NCBI GenBank assembly: GCA_021323595.1
Contig: JAJPKR010000002.1
Location: 1 to 64,000 of the forward strand
DNA length: 64,000 bases
DNA from: Terriglobia bacterium
Lineage (GTDB): Bacteria > Acidobacteriota > Terriglobia > Terriglobales > SCQP01
Direction of reading: 5' to 3'
In this document: piece by piece, positions 30,106 to 37,854 of the stretch
Layout of the letters: every line of letters begins with the position of its first letter
Position numbering within the stretch: position 1 is the first letter of the stretch
Notes under the pieces: generated by a model
The model's database searches: none
What the model was told of the DNA's origin: nothing
The model's input: the letters and a program-made list of their open reading frames with translations, nothing else
Made by a program: the position numbers and the translations under genes

Positions 30106-30132
30106 AAAAGGGGACGGCTGCCGTCCCCTTTT
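30106..30132 (+). terminator. perfect intrinsic terminator
   Basis: A 12-bp perfect stem, AAAAGGGGACGG pairing with CCGTCCCCTTTT, around a 3-nt CTG loop, with the 3' arm ending in four Ts. It is the cleanest terminator in the window. It ends the 30018 micro-gene transcript just before the Sua5-type gene, so the two are probably not one operon. Confidence 0.85.
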
Positions 30133-30139
30133 GTCGTCT

Positions 30140-30808
30140 ATGGGGTCCACGGCGCGCCGCATCGTCATCAATCCGCTCCAGCCCGAACCGGACCGCATTG
30201 CGGAACTCGCCGCGCTGTTGTGCGCCGGTGCAGTCGTGGCCGTGCCGACCGACACGGTTTACGGCTTGGCGGCCGACGCCGCCGATGCCGCGGCGGTGGC
30301 CCGCGTCTTTGCCGCCAAGGGCCGCGAGGAAACCAAGCCGCTGCCCATTTTCATCCGCGATCGCGCGCAGGCGCGGGAGCTGGCGCAAGCCTGGCCGGAG
30401 GCGGCGGAGCGTTTGGCGGAAGCGTTTTGGCCGGGAGCCTTGACCCTGATCGTGCCGGCGCGCCGGGATCTGGCCGCTTGGCTGCCCGCCGGCCAGGAGA
30501 CGATCGCGCTGCGCCAGCCCGCGCATGCACTGGTGGCGGCGCTGCTCGCCGCCACCGGCCGCGCGCTCACCGGCACCAGCGCCAATCGCAGCGGCCAGGC
30601 GCCCTGCCGCAGCGCCGCCGAGGTCGCCGCGCAGCTCGGCGATCGCATCGCCGCCATCGCCGACGGCGGGCCGAGCGCTCCCGGCGCCCAGCCCTCGACC
30701 ATCGTGGACGTGAGCGGCGCGCGCCCGCGCCTCGCGCGCGCGGGCGCGATTCCCGCCGCCGCCATCGCCGCGGTCGTTCCTTTGACCGACCCTGGCGCAC
30801 CCGCTTAG
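30140..30808 (+). CDS. Sua5/YciO/YrdC-type L-threonylcarbamoyladenylate synthase
   Basis: Makes threonylcarbamoyl-AMP from Thr, bicarbonate and ATP for the t6A37 modification of ANN-decoding tRNAs. 222 residues: YrdC domain with GAVVAVPTDTVYGLAADA, the KGREETKPLPIFI (KxR...SKP-like) loop, WPGALTLIVPA, and TGTSANRSGQAP near the nucleotide site. It is of YrdC length plus a short tail and lacks a full Sua5 domain. ATG 30140 is preferred to TTG 30131, which lies inside the terminator. There is no SD before it, and the promoter is not obvious. The next gene starts 3 nt after its stop. Confidence 0.92.
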   Translation: MGSTARRIVINPLQPEPDRIAELAALLCAGAVVAVPTDTVYGLAADAADAAAVARVFAAKGREETKPLPIFIRDRAQARELAQAWPEAAERLAEAFWPGALTLIVPARRDLAAWLPAGQETIALRQPAHALVAALLAATGRALTGTSANRSGQAPCRSAAEVAAQLGDRIAAIADGGPSAPGAQPSTIVDVSGARPRLARAGAIPAAAIAAVVPLTDPGAPA

Positions 30809-30811
30809 GCC

Positions 30812-31402
30812 ATGCGCCGCGTGCTCATCATTCCCGCGCTGGTGCTGGCGGTCGTCGTCGCCTATGCGGCGGTGGTCTTCACGCGCATCCAGGCGCAAGC
30901 GCGGCGCGACGACGCGCGGCCCGCCGACGCAATCGTGGTCTTCGGCGCCGCCGAATACCACGGCCGGCCGTCGCCGGTCTTGCGGGCGCGGCTGGATCAC
31001 GCCCTCCTGCTTTATCGCCGCGGGTTGGCCCACGTGCTCATCACCACCGGCGGCGCCGGCGGCGATTGGCGCTACACCGAAGCCGGCGTGGCGCGTGACT
31101 ACCTCGAGGAGCAAGGCGTGCCGGGCGCGGCGATTTGGGCCGATTCCAAGGGCTACTCCAGCGCCGACGCCGTCGCCGACGTCGCCGCCATGCTGCGCGC
31201 CCACGGTCTCCATTCGCTGCTCATCGTCAGCGACGGCTACCACATCTACCGCGTCAAGGAAATGTTCGAGGCGCGCGGGCTGGCTGCCTATGGTTCGCCG
31301 CGTCCCGACCCCGCCGGCGCCCAGGCGGGCTGGCGCTACCGATGGCTGGTGTGCCGCCAGGTCGTCGCCTACTTGATGTGGCGCTGCGGCTTCCACGTCT
31401 AG
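30812..31402 (+). CDS. YdcF-like (DUF218) membrane-anchored protein
   Basis: A 196-residue protein with one N-terminal membrane anchor (LIIPALVLAVVVAYAAVVF) and a DUF218/YdcF domain. The nucleotide-like loop ADAIVVFGAAEYHGRPS begins the domain, followed by LLLYRRGLAHVLITTGGAG, the ESxxSTxxxN-equivalent KGYSSADAVADV, and IVSDGYHIYRV. Relatives include SanA and ElyC, which affect envelope integrity, but the biochemical function of the family is not settled. It starts 3 nt after the preceding stop, so the pair is probably cotranscribed. Confidence 0.88.
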   Translation: MRRVLIIPALVLAVVVAYAAVVFTRIQAQARRDDARPADAIVVFGAAEYHGRPSPVLRARLDHALLLYRRGLAHVLITTGGAGGDWRYTEAGVARDYLEEQGVPGAAIWADSKGYSSADAVADVAAMLRAHGLHSLLIVSDGYHIYRVKEMFEARGLAAYGSPRPDPAGAQAGWRYRWLVCRQVVAYLMWRCGFHV

Positions 31403-31484
31403 CCGGGCCCCGCCGACTCGCAACGCGCCAGGCGCCGAACCGACCGAAAAGGTCGCGTGCAGGCTTTTCCCGGTGGCGCTGCCG

Positions 31485-33830
31485 TTATCGCGGCGTCACG
31501 GTGAGCGGGACGGAGATGAGGTCGTCGGAACTGCCGCCGACCATGACGTCGTAGACGCCCGGCTCGACAACGTGATGCATGTTCACGTCCCATTGCGCGA
31601 GCGCGCTCGCGGGCAACGTGACCTCGACCTGGCGGGATTCGCCTGGCGCCAGCGCCACGCGCGTGAAGCCGCGCAGTTGCTCGACCGGCTGCGCGACCAG
31701 GCTGACGCGCTCGTGAATATACACTTCCGCCACCTCCGTGCCGGCGCGCGTGCCGGTATTGGTCACGGTGAACCGAACCGTAACCGGCTCGGCCGGTCCG
31801 ATCTCCGTCGCGCTGAGGCTCAGATTCGAGAAGCGAAACGTCGTGTAGCTGAGGCCATAGCCGAACGGATATAGCGGCTTGCGGTCGGTGCCGATCCAAG
31901 GGACGTTGTCGGAAGGGCTGTGATTGTAGAAATCCGGCAAGTCGCCGACGCTGTGCGGGATCGTGATCGGCAGCTTGCCGCTGGGATCGATCTGGCCGAA
32001 GAGCGCCTCGGCCACGGCGGTGCCGCCCTCCTGCCCGGGGTACCAAGCTTCGAGCATCGCTGGCGCGTGCGCGGAGAGAAAATTCGTCGCGATCGGGCGG
32101 CCATTGATGAGCACGACTGCCGTCGGCACGCCCGTTGCCAGGATGGCTCGCGCCAATTCGTCTTGCGCGCCGAAAAGTTCGAGCGAATCGCGATCGCCGA
32201 GGTGCTGCAAGCTCCAGGCCTCGCGGTCGATGGATTCGTTCTCGCCGATCACCAGCACCACCACTTGCGCCTGTTTGGCCGTGGCCACGGCTTGCGCGAT
32301 TTCGCGCTGCTGCGCGGCGGGGTCGGGCAGGGTGATGCCGTTCTTGTACCAGGCCAGCCAGGGCGGCGTCTGCGGCGTGATGTCGTCCGTGATCTTGCAG
32401 CCCTGGGCATACAGGACCCGCGCGCGGCCGGCGGCGAGGGCGCGAATGCCGGCGAGCACGCTGACTTCGTGCGCGGGCTGCCGGCTGTAGCCGCCGAGAT
32501 GAACCTCAGCCGCATCGGGACCAATGACGGCGATCGTGCGATCACGGGCGAGGTCGAGCGGCAACAGGCCGTCGTTCTTGAGCAGGACCAGGCTCTCCCG
32601 CGCCGCTTCGAGCGCCAGCTCGCGGTGGGCCGCGTTGCCCAGGATCGCGGCGGCGCGATCCGGGTCTTCGTAGGGATGGTCGAACAGCCCGAGGCGAAAC
32701 TTGGCGGCGAGAACGCGGCCCGCGGCCGCGTCGATCGCACTCTCGGCAATCGCGCCGGCCCGCACCTGCGCCGGCAAGGTGTGGTATACCGCGCCGTTCG
32801 AGAGGTCGTAGTCCACGCCCGCGGCCAGCGCCAGCCGCGCCGCGCCGGCGAAATCGGCGGCGGTGTGATGACGGTTCACCAAATCTTCGAGCCCGCCGCC
32901 ATCGCTGGTGATATAGCCGTCGAAGCCCCACTCCCGCCGCAACACCTGCGTGAGCAGCCACCGGTTCACGCTCGATGGGATGCCGTCAATTTCGTTGTAC
33001 GACGCCATGACGCTGCCCACGTGCCCGCGTTCCACGGCAACTTGAAAGGGATAGAAGAAATTGGCGCGCAGAATGCGCTCGGAGATGTTCACCGCCCCGA
33101 TGTTGGTGCCCCCTTCGGGCTGGCCGTGCGCGGCGAAGTGCTTGGCGGTGGCCAAGACATGATCGCGCGGAATCAAATAGCCGGTTCCTTGCAGTCCCTC
33201 CACTTCGGCGAGCCCCATCCGGCTGACCAGATACGGGTCTTCGCCGAAGGTCTCTTCCGTGCGTCCCCAGCGCGGTTCGCGGCCGAGATCGAGGTCGGGT
33301 GCGAAGACCTGGTCCACGCCTTCGGCGGCGGCTTCATTGCCGGCGGCGGTATAGATGCGCAGGGCCAGCGCCGGATCCCAAGTGCTGGCGAGCCCGATCG
33401 GCATCGGAAACATGGTTGCGCCCGGCGACATGAAGCCGTGCAGCGCCTCGCCGAAAAACAGGACGGGAATGCCGAGCGGCGTCTTTTCCAGTTGGTAACG
33501 CTGCACCGCATTGCGCAGGATCGTCGCCGTGCGCGCATCGTAGGGGTGCGCCATGTCGTTCATGCGCCGCATGGCGGCGGCGAATTCCGACGGCTGGAAC
33601 GTGCCCGTGGGATCGAGCAGGCCGCCCTGGCCGAAGCTCGGCAAAAGCTGCGCGATCTTTTGCTCGAGCGTCATGCGCCGCAACAAATCGGCCACCCGGT
33701 CGCGCACGGGCAGGTGTGGGTTGCGGTATGCGGGAGGCGCCGCTGGCGGCGTGGTCGTTTGCTGGCCGGGCCGGGGAGCGTTGGGCGGGAGGAAAGCGCA
33801 AAGCAGCAAAACGAGGGCGGCGGGCGTCAT
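31485..33830 (-). CDS. exported glycoside hydrolase family 3 beta-glucosidase-like enzyme
   Basis: A 781-residue enzyme for beta-glucosides or xylosides. The signal peptide covers about residues 1-22, followed by a Pro/Thr linker. The (alpha/beta)8 domain contains APDLDLGREPRWGR, ATAKHFAAHG and the nucleophile Asp310 in GFDGYITSDGGGLEDL. The second alpha/beta domain (about 370-610) includes LLKNDGLLPLD and VIGPDAAEVHLGGYS. A fibronectin-III-like C-terminal domain carries RAGTEVAEVYIHERVS and PVEQLRGFTRVAL. Full-length for a three-domain GH3. ATG 33830 is selected by the signal peptide; longer readings enter the riboswitch region. A TACAAT box lies upstream at 33858-33863. The substrate cannot be fixed from sequence. 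Confidence 0.94.
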   Translation of the reverse strand: MTPAALVLLLCAFLPPNAPRPGQQTTTPPAAPPAYRNPHLPVRDRVADLLRRMTLEQKIAQLLPSFGQGGLLDPTGTFQPSEFAAAMRRMNDMAHPYDARTATILRNAVQRYQLEKTPLGIPVLFFGEALHGFMSPGATMFPMPIGLASTWDPALALRIYTAAGNEAAAEGVDQVFAPDLDLGREPRWGRTEETFGEDPYLVSRMGLAEVEGLQGTGYLIPRDHVLATAKHFAAHGQPEGGTNIGAVNISERILRANFFYPFQVAVERGHVGSVMASYNEIDGIPSSVNRWLLTQVLRREWGFDGYITSDGGGLEDLVNRHHTAADFAGAARLALAAGVDYDLSNGAVYHTLPAQVRAGAIAESAIDAAAGRVLAAKFRLGLFDHPYEDPDRAAAILGNAAHRELALEAARESLVLLKNDGLLPLDLARDRTIAVIGPDAAEVHLGGYSRQPAHEVSVLAGIRALAAGRARVLYAQGCKITDDITPQTPPWLAWYKNGITLPDPAAQQREIAQAVATAKQAQVVVLVIGENESIDREAWSLQHLGDRDSLELFGAQDELARAILATGVPTAVVLINGRPIATNFLSAHAPAMLEAWYPGQEGGTAVAEALFGQIDPSGKLPITIPHSVGDLPDFYNHSPSDNVPWIGTDRKPLYPFGYGLSYTTFRFSNLSLSATEIGPAEPVTVRFTVTNTGTRAGTEVAEVYIHERVSLVAQPVEQLRGFTRVALAPGESRQVEVTLPASALAQWDVNMHHVVEPGVYDVMVGGSSDDLISVPLTVTPR

Positions 33831-33918
33831 AAGCGGCGGTCTTTCCGTCGAGCGAGAATTGTAGCTCGCCCGGTGAGTCACTGTGGCCACCGGCGCTGGC
33901 GGGCGGTCGCCGTCATGG

Positions 33919-33924
33919 TATGCT
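33919..33924 (+). promoter_or_regulatory. extended -10 box ahead of the cobalamin riboswitch
   Basis: TATGCT preceded by TGG (TGn-type extended -10), with no clear -35. It would start transcription near 33931, just before the conserved riboswitch core. Confidence 0.45.
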
Positions 33925-33931
33925 CGGGTTC

Positions 33932-34130
33932 GTAGTCGAGTGCTTTGGGTGATCCCGCGTGCGCGGGATTGAAAAGGGAAGCCGGGTGTGATTCCCGCGC
34001 GGCCCCGCCACTGTGAACGGCGAGTCCGCCCTCGCGACAACCACTCGAGCCGCCCGCTGCGGCGGGAGAACTCGGGGAAGGAAGAGGGACGGATGCTGAA
34101 CCGTAAGCCAGGAGACCTGCCCAGGGTATT
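33932..34130 (+). ncRNA. cobalamin (B12) riboswitch
   Basis: The conserved elements occur in the right order: GGGAAGCCGGGTG (33976-33988), the GCCACTG core (34007-34013), a GGGAAGG-like element near 34075-34082, GGATGCTGAACC (34091-34102), and the B12 box AAGCCAGGAGACCTGCC (34105-34121). This is the adenosylcobalamin-type aptamer, which usually lowers expression of uptake or synthesis genes when B12 is plentiful. It lies about 200 nt before a TonB-dependent receptor on the same strand. The expression platform between 34131 and 34317 is GC-rich; whether it blocks transcription or translation is not resolved by eye. Outer edges are approximate. Confidence 0.95.
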
Positions 34131-34317
34131 TGGTCCGCCGCGGCAGCCCGGTGAGGCCGCGAGCGCGGAAAGCGTCTGACCTAGTGCGGGACCGGCGTGT
34201 GCGCCGGCCGCCGGGCGCGCTGGCGTTCGCTCCTTTCCCGCCGCCGCTGCGCGGACGCAGGCTCCCCTGCGGAGCCATCGCTGCCGCCGGCGCGGGCCGG
34301 CGGCCCGAGGATAACCC

Positions 34318-36732
34318 ATGTCGCAGCGGGCGCTAGCCGCCTTCGTTCTTGCCCTGGCCACGCTGGCCTGGGCCGCTCAATCCCCCATTCTGCGTGGCGT
34401 CGTGGAGGACGCCTCCGGCCGGCCGCTCGCGGGCGCGAGCGTGCGCCTCCTAGATGCGCGCGGCCACGTCCTTGCCGCGGCGGTGACCGGCGCCGCCGGA
34501 CGTTTTCATTTGCCGCTGTCGCCGCAAGCGCGTCGCCTGCGCATCTCCCGGCCCGGCTTCCTGGGGCAGACGCGCGCGCTCGAGCCTGGGGCCGCCGCCG
34601 TCTCGGTCCGGCTCGCCTTGGCGACCCTGCGCCAGACGATCCTCGTGGCCGCGACCGGCACGCCGGTGCCCCGCGCGCAACTCGGCATGGCTGCCTCCCT
34701 AATCACACGCGCGGAGTTGCAAGCGGCGCAGCCGCTCACGCTCGCTGACGCCTTGCGGGTTGCGCCCGGCCTGGGGCTGGTCGTATCCGGCCAGGTGGGT
34801 GCGCTCACCACCCCCGCCATGCGCGGCGGCGAGCCCCAGTTCATCAAGATCCTGCTGGATGGCATTCCGCTGCAGCGCTTCGATTTCGGCAGCTATATCC
34901 TTTCCAATCTGCTGCCCGGTGATCTCGAGCGCATCGAGATCGTGCGCGGCCCTGACAGCGTGATCCATGGCTCGGCGGCGGCGAGCGGGGTGATTGATCT
35001 GCACTCGCGCACCGGCGCCGGCGTGCCGGGGCCGGAGATGGACGCCGAGGGCTTGGGCGGCGCCTACGGCACGTATCAGCAGAACGAGCAGGTGCTCGGC
35101 TCCTGGAAGAGCGGCGATTATGCCTTCGATTTCGGTCAGCTCGGAACTCACAATCAAGTTCCCAACGCTAAATTTCGCACCACGAATTACGGCGGCGACT
35201 TCGGCTTCGATCTCCCCGGCCGCTGGCGCTTGCGCGCGGTGGCGCGGCGGATTTTCTCCGCGTCGGGCGAACCCGGCACGATCGATTTCTACGGCTTGGC
35301 CGACAACTCCTTCGAGCGCCAGGGCGAGACCTACCAGCGCTATACGCTGGGCCGCCAGATGACCCCGGCTTGGTCGAGCCGCATCGCCGTTGGGCAATCC
35401 ATCGTTGGCTATTTCTTCGACACGCCCGCCGCCACCGGCATTCCCGTCGCCACGCCTTTCGGTCCCGCCACGGTCGGGCTGCCGGTGCTGATTCGGGGTG
35501 CGAATGGTTTCAGCGTCAGCGGCCAGGCGTTGCTCGACATTGGCGGGGCCTTCCCTTCGATCACGACCTTCCACACCGCGCGGCGCGATCTCGATTGGCA
35601 ATCGGCCGTCACGCTTTCGCCGGCATGGAGCTTCGTCGGCGGCTACCGGTACGACAACGAAAATGGCGTGGGCTCGTTTCAGGCGCCGCTGAGCCGGCAC
35701 GACAACGGCATCTTCGCGCATCTGGGCGGCGGGTTCGGCGAGCGCTTCTTCGCCAGCGTCGGGGCGTCGGAGGATTGGAATACGCCCTTTGGACGCTCGT
35801 TCAATTCGCAGGGCGCGTTGGCTTGGCTCGTGCGACCAAGCGGCGGCGGCTGGCTGGGGGCGACGCGGCTGCGCGCCAGCGCCGGGACGGCGCTCGAGGA
35901 TCCAAATTTGTTCCAGCAAGCTTCATCCCTTGACCTGATCTTGCTCGGCGCCGGGCAGGAAGATCTGATCGCCGCCTTTCATGTGCAGCCGATGCGGCCC
36001 CAACGCGCGCGCAGCGGCGATTTCGGTCTCGACCAGTTCTTCGCGGGCCAAGCCTTGCGCCTGAGCGTGACCGGCTTCGATGCTCGCTATTACGATCTGG
36101 TCGAGTTCGTGCCGCCCAATGGCTTGCTCTCGCTGGGCGTGGCGCCCAGCGTCGCGCAGGAGGTGGGCAACACCTTCGGCGGCGCCGACGTGAACTCGCT
36201 CTCGGTGGCGGCCAAGGGCGCCGAAGTGGCGCTGGAGGCCGCCACCGGGCCGTTGCGGCTCGGCGCTGCCTACACGCTGCAAGACGCGCGCGTGCTCCGC
36301 AGTCTGTCCTCCGACGCCCTCTTTCCCAGCTTCAATCCCGCGTTTCCGAATATTCCCATCGGCGCCTTCGCGCCGCTGGCCGGGGCGCGGCCGTTTCGCG
36401 TGCCGCCGGGAACCTTTAGCGCGCACATGGCCTGGCATGCGGCGCGCGGCACGCTGGCGGCGACGTATTGGTGGGAGAGCCGGCGGGACGACAGCACCTT
36501 CCTCTCCGACGTCAATTTCGGGCCCACGCTCCTGCTGCCGAACCACGACCTGGATCCGGCCTTCGCGCGCCTGAACCTGAGCGGATTCGTGCCGCTGGGC
36601 CGCGGCGTGGCGCTGGAAGCGGTGGTGGAGAACGTGCTCAACGACCGTGCCGTGGAAGTGATCGGCTTTCCCGCGCCGGGCGTCACCGCGCGCGTCGGCC
36701 TCCGCCTGGCGTGGCCGCTGGCGCGGCGTTGA
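34318..36732 (+). CDS. TonB-dependent outer-membrane receptor, probably for cobalamin
   Basis: An 804-residue outer-membrane transporter. Signal peptide LAAFVLALATLAWAAQ; carboxypeptidase-regulatory-like domain about residues 24-100 (LRGVVEDASGRPLAGASVRL); plug domain about 120-225 with LADALRVAPGL, IKILLDGIPLQ and IEIVRGPDSVIHGSAAASGV; the remainder is a beta barrel. The upstream B12 riboswitch makes corrinoid uptake the most likely role, a BtuB-like job, although the sequence is not a close BtuB match by eye. The last residues (LAWPLARR) lack the usual terminal Phe. A GAGG RBS lies 6 nt before the ATG. No btuCDF or TonB genes are in view. Confidence 0.9.
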   Translation: MSQRALAAFVLALATLAWAAQSPILRGVVEDASGRPLAGASVRLLDARGHVLAAAVTGAAGRFHLPLSPQARRLRISRPGFLGQTRALEPGAAAVSVRLALATLRQTILVAATGTPVPRAQLGMAASLITRAELQAAQPLTLADALRVAPGLGLVVSGQVGALTTPAMRGGEPQFIKILLDGIPLQRFDFGSYILSNLLPGDLERIEIVRGPDSVIHGSAAASGVIDLHSRTGAGVPGPEMDAEGLGGAYGTYQQNEQVLGSWKSGDYAFDFGQLGTHNQVPNAKFRTTNYGGDFGFDLPGRWRLRAVARRIFSASGEPGTIDFYGLADNSFERQGETYQRYTLGRQMTPAWSSRIAVGQSIVGYFFDTPAATGIPVATPFGPATVGLPVLIRGANGFSVSGQALLDIGGAFPSITTFHTARRDLDWQSAVTLSPAWSFVGGYRYDNENGVGSFQAPLSRHDNGIFAHLGGGFGERFFASVGASEDWNTPFGRSFNSQGALAWLVRPSGGGWLGATRLRASAGTALEDPNLFQQASSLDLILLGAGQEDLIAAFHVQPMRPQRARSGDFGLDQFFAGQALRLSVTGFDARYYDLVEFVPPNGLLSLGVAPSVAQEVGNTFGGADVNSLSVAAKGAEVALEAATGPLRLGAAYTLQDARVLRSLSSDALFPSFNPAFPNIPIGAFAPLAGARPFRVPPGTFSAHMAWHAARGTLAATYWWESRRDDSTFLSDVNFGPTLLLPNHDLDPAFARLNLSGFVPLGRGVALEAVVENVLNDRAVEVIGFPAPGVTARVGLRLAWPLARR

Positions 36733-36779
36733 AACGCGGCCGGGCGCACGGGGAGCGCCGCCGGAGGGCCCGGCCCGCC

Positions 36780-37844
36780 TCATCTGGCCATGTGTTCGAG
36801 CATGGCGGCGATCGGCTGGCCTTGGCCGCTCGCCGGCAGGGCGGCGGCGAAGAGGTCGCCGTGCCGCTCCAGCCGCTGCCGCATGGTGCGGATGGTGAAC
36901 TGCGTCGGATCGAGGCCGGACTTGACATCGCTCCAGCGCAGCGGCGCGGAAACCGGCGCGCCGGGACGGGGGCGGGGCGAGTACGGCGGCGGCACGGTCT
37001 TGCCCTTGGCGTTCTGCCGGTAATCGAGGTAAACCCGGTCTTGCGGCCGCCGCGCCACCGGCCACACTTCGGTGACGAGGTCGGGAAGCGCTTGGGCCAC
37101 GTGCTTGAAGATGAGATTGGCGAACGTGGAGCTCTGTTCGAACGTGCAGCCCGCCGCCAGAGGGATGAACACGTGCATGCCAGTGGCGCCGGACGTCTTG
37201 GGCAAGCCGAGAATCTCGAAACGCTCCAGCACGCGGCGCACCTCGCGTGCCACCCGGACGACGTCCTCGAACCGTGCGCGCGGGCCGGGATCGAGATCGA
37301 GCAGGATGAAATCCGGCTCATCCGGCGTCGTCGCGCGGCTCATCCAAACGTTGTGATCGATGCAGCCGAGGTTGACCAGGTAGAGCAGCGTCGGGCAGTC
37401 GTTGCACAGCACGAAGTTGATGCTGGAGCGCTCGCCCTTGCTCGGCAATTTCGTATAGGGAATCCAGTCCGGAAGTTGCAGGCCGGCTTCTTTTTGGAAG
37501 AAGTAGTCGCCTTCGATGCCATTGGGATAGCGCTTCAGCGTGTAGGGGCGGTTCAGCAGATGCGGCAGCAGAAACTCCGCGACGTCGTGGGTGTAATCGA
37601 GCAGATCGCGCTTGGTGTAGCCGTCGCCGGGGAAGAAAACCTTGCGCAAATTGGTGAGTGGCACGCGTATGCCGTCGATTTCCGGCTGGCCGCTCGCGGC
37701 CCCGGCGGCGAGGGGCAGCGGGCCTAGCAAGCGCCGCCCTTCGCGGCGGCGCTTGGCGGCGTCGCGCTGCTGGGAAGGCGTGCCGCGCCAGGGAGGCCGG
37801 CGCACGGCCCGTTTGCCGATCGCGCGGTCTTCGTAGTTGCCCAT
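36780..37844 (-). CDS. ligD: LigD-type polymerase/primase domain protein (stand-alone POL)
   Basis: A 354-residue archaeo-eukaryotic primase-type polymerase of the LigD family, used in gap filling during non-homologous end joining. Visible features: LTNLRKVFFPGDGYTKRDLL, QKEAGLQLPDWIPY, INFVLCNDCPTLLYLVNLG, the catalytic DxD in FILLDLDPGP, TSGATGMHVFIPL, and RRPQDRVYLDYRQNAKGKT near the third carboxylate. ATG 37844 follows AGGAG with an 8-nt gap and lies 10 nt after the ligase stop, so both are one operon. In Mycobacterium and Pseudomonas LigD these domains are fused; here they are split. Confidence 0.93.
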   Translation of the reverse strand: MGNYEDRAIGKRAVRRPPWRGTPSQQRDAAKRRREGRRLLGPLPLAAGAASGQPEIDGIRVPLTNLRKVFFPGDGYTKRDLLDYTHDVAEFLLPHLLNRPYTLKRYPNGIEGDYFFQKEAGLQLPDWIPYTKLPSKGERSSINFVLCNDCPTLLYLVNLGCIDHNVWMSRATTPDEPDFILLDLDPGPRARFEDVVRVAREVRRVLERFEILGLPKTSGATGMHVFIPLAAGCTFEQSSTFANLIFKHVAQALPDLVTEVWPVARRPQDRVYLDYRQNAKGKTVPPPYSPRPRPGAPVSAPLRWSDVKSGLDPTQFTIRTMRQRLERHGDLFAAALPASGQGQPIAAMLEHMAR

Positions 37845-37854
37845 TTCCACGCTC

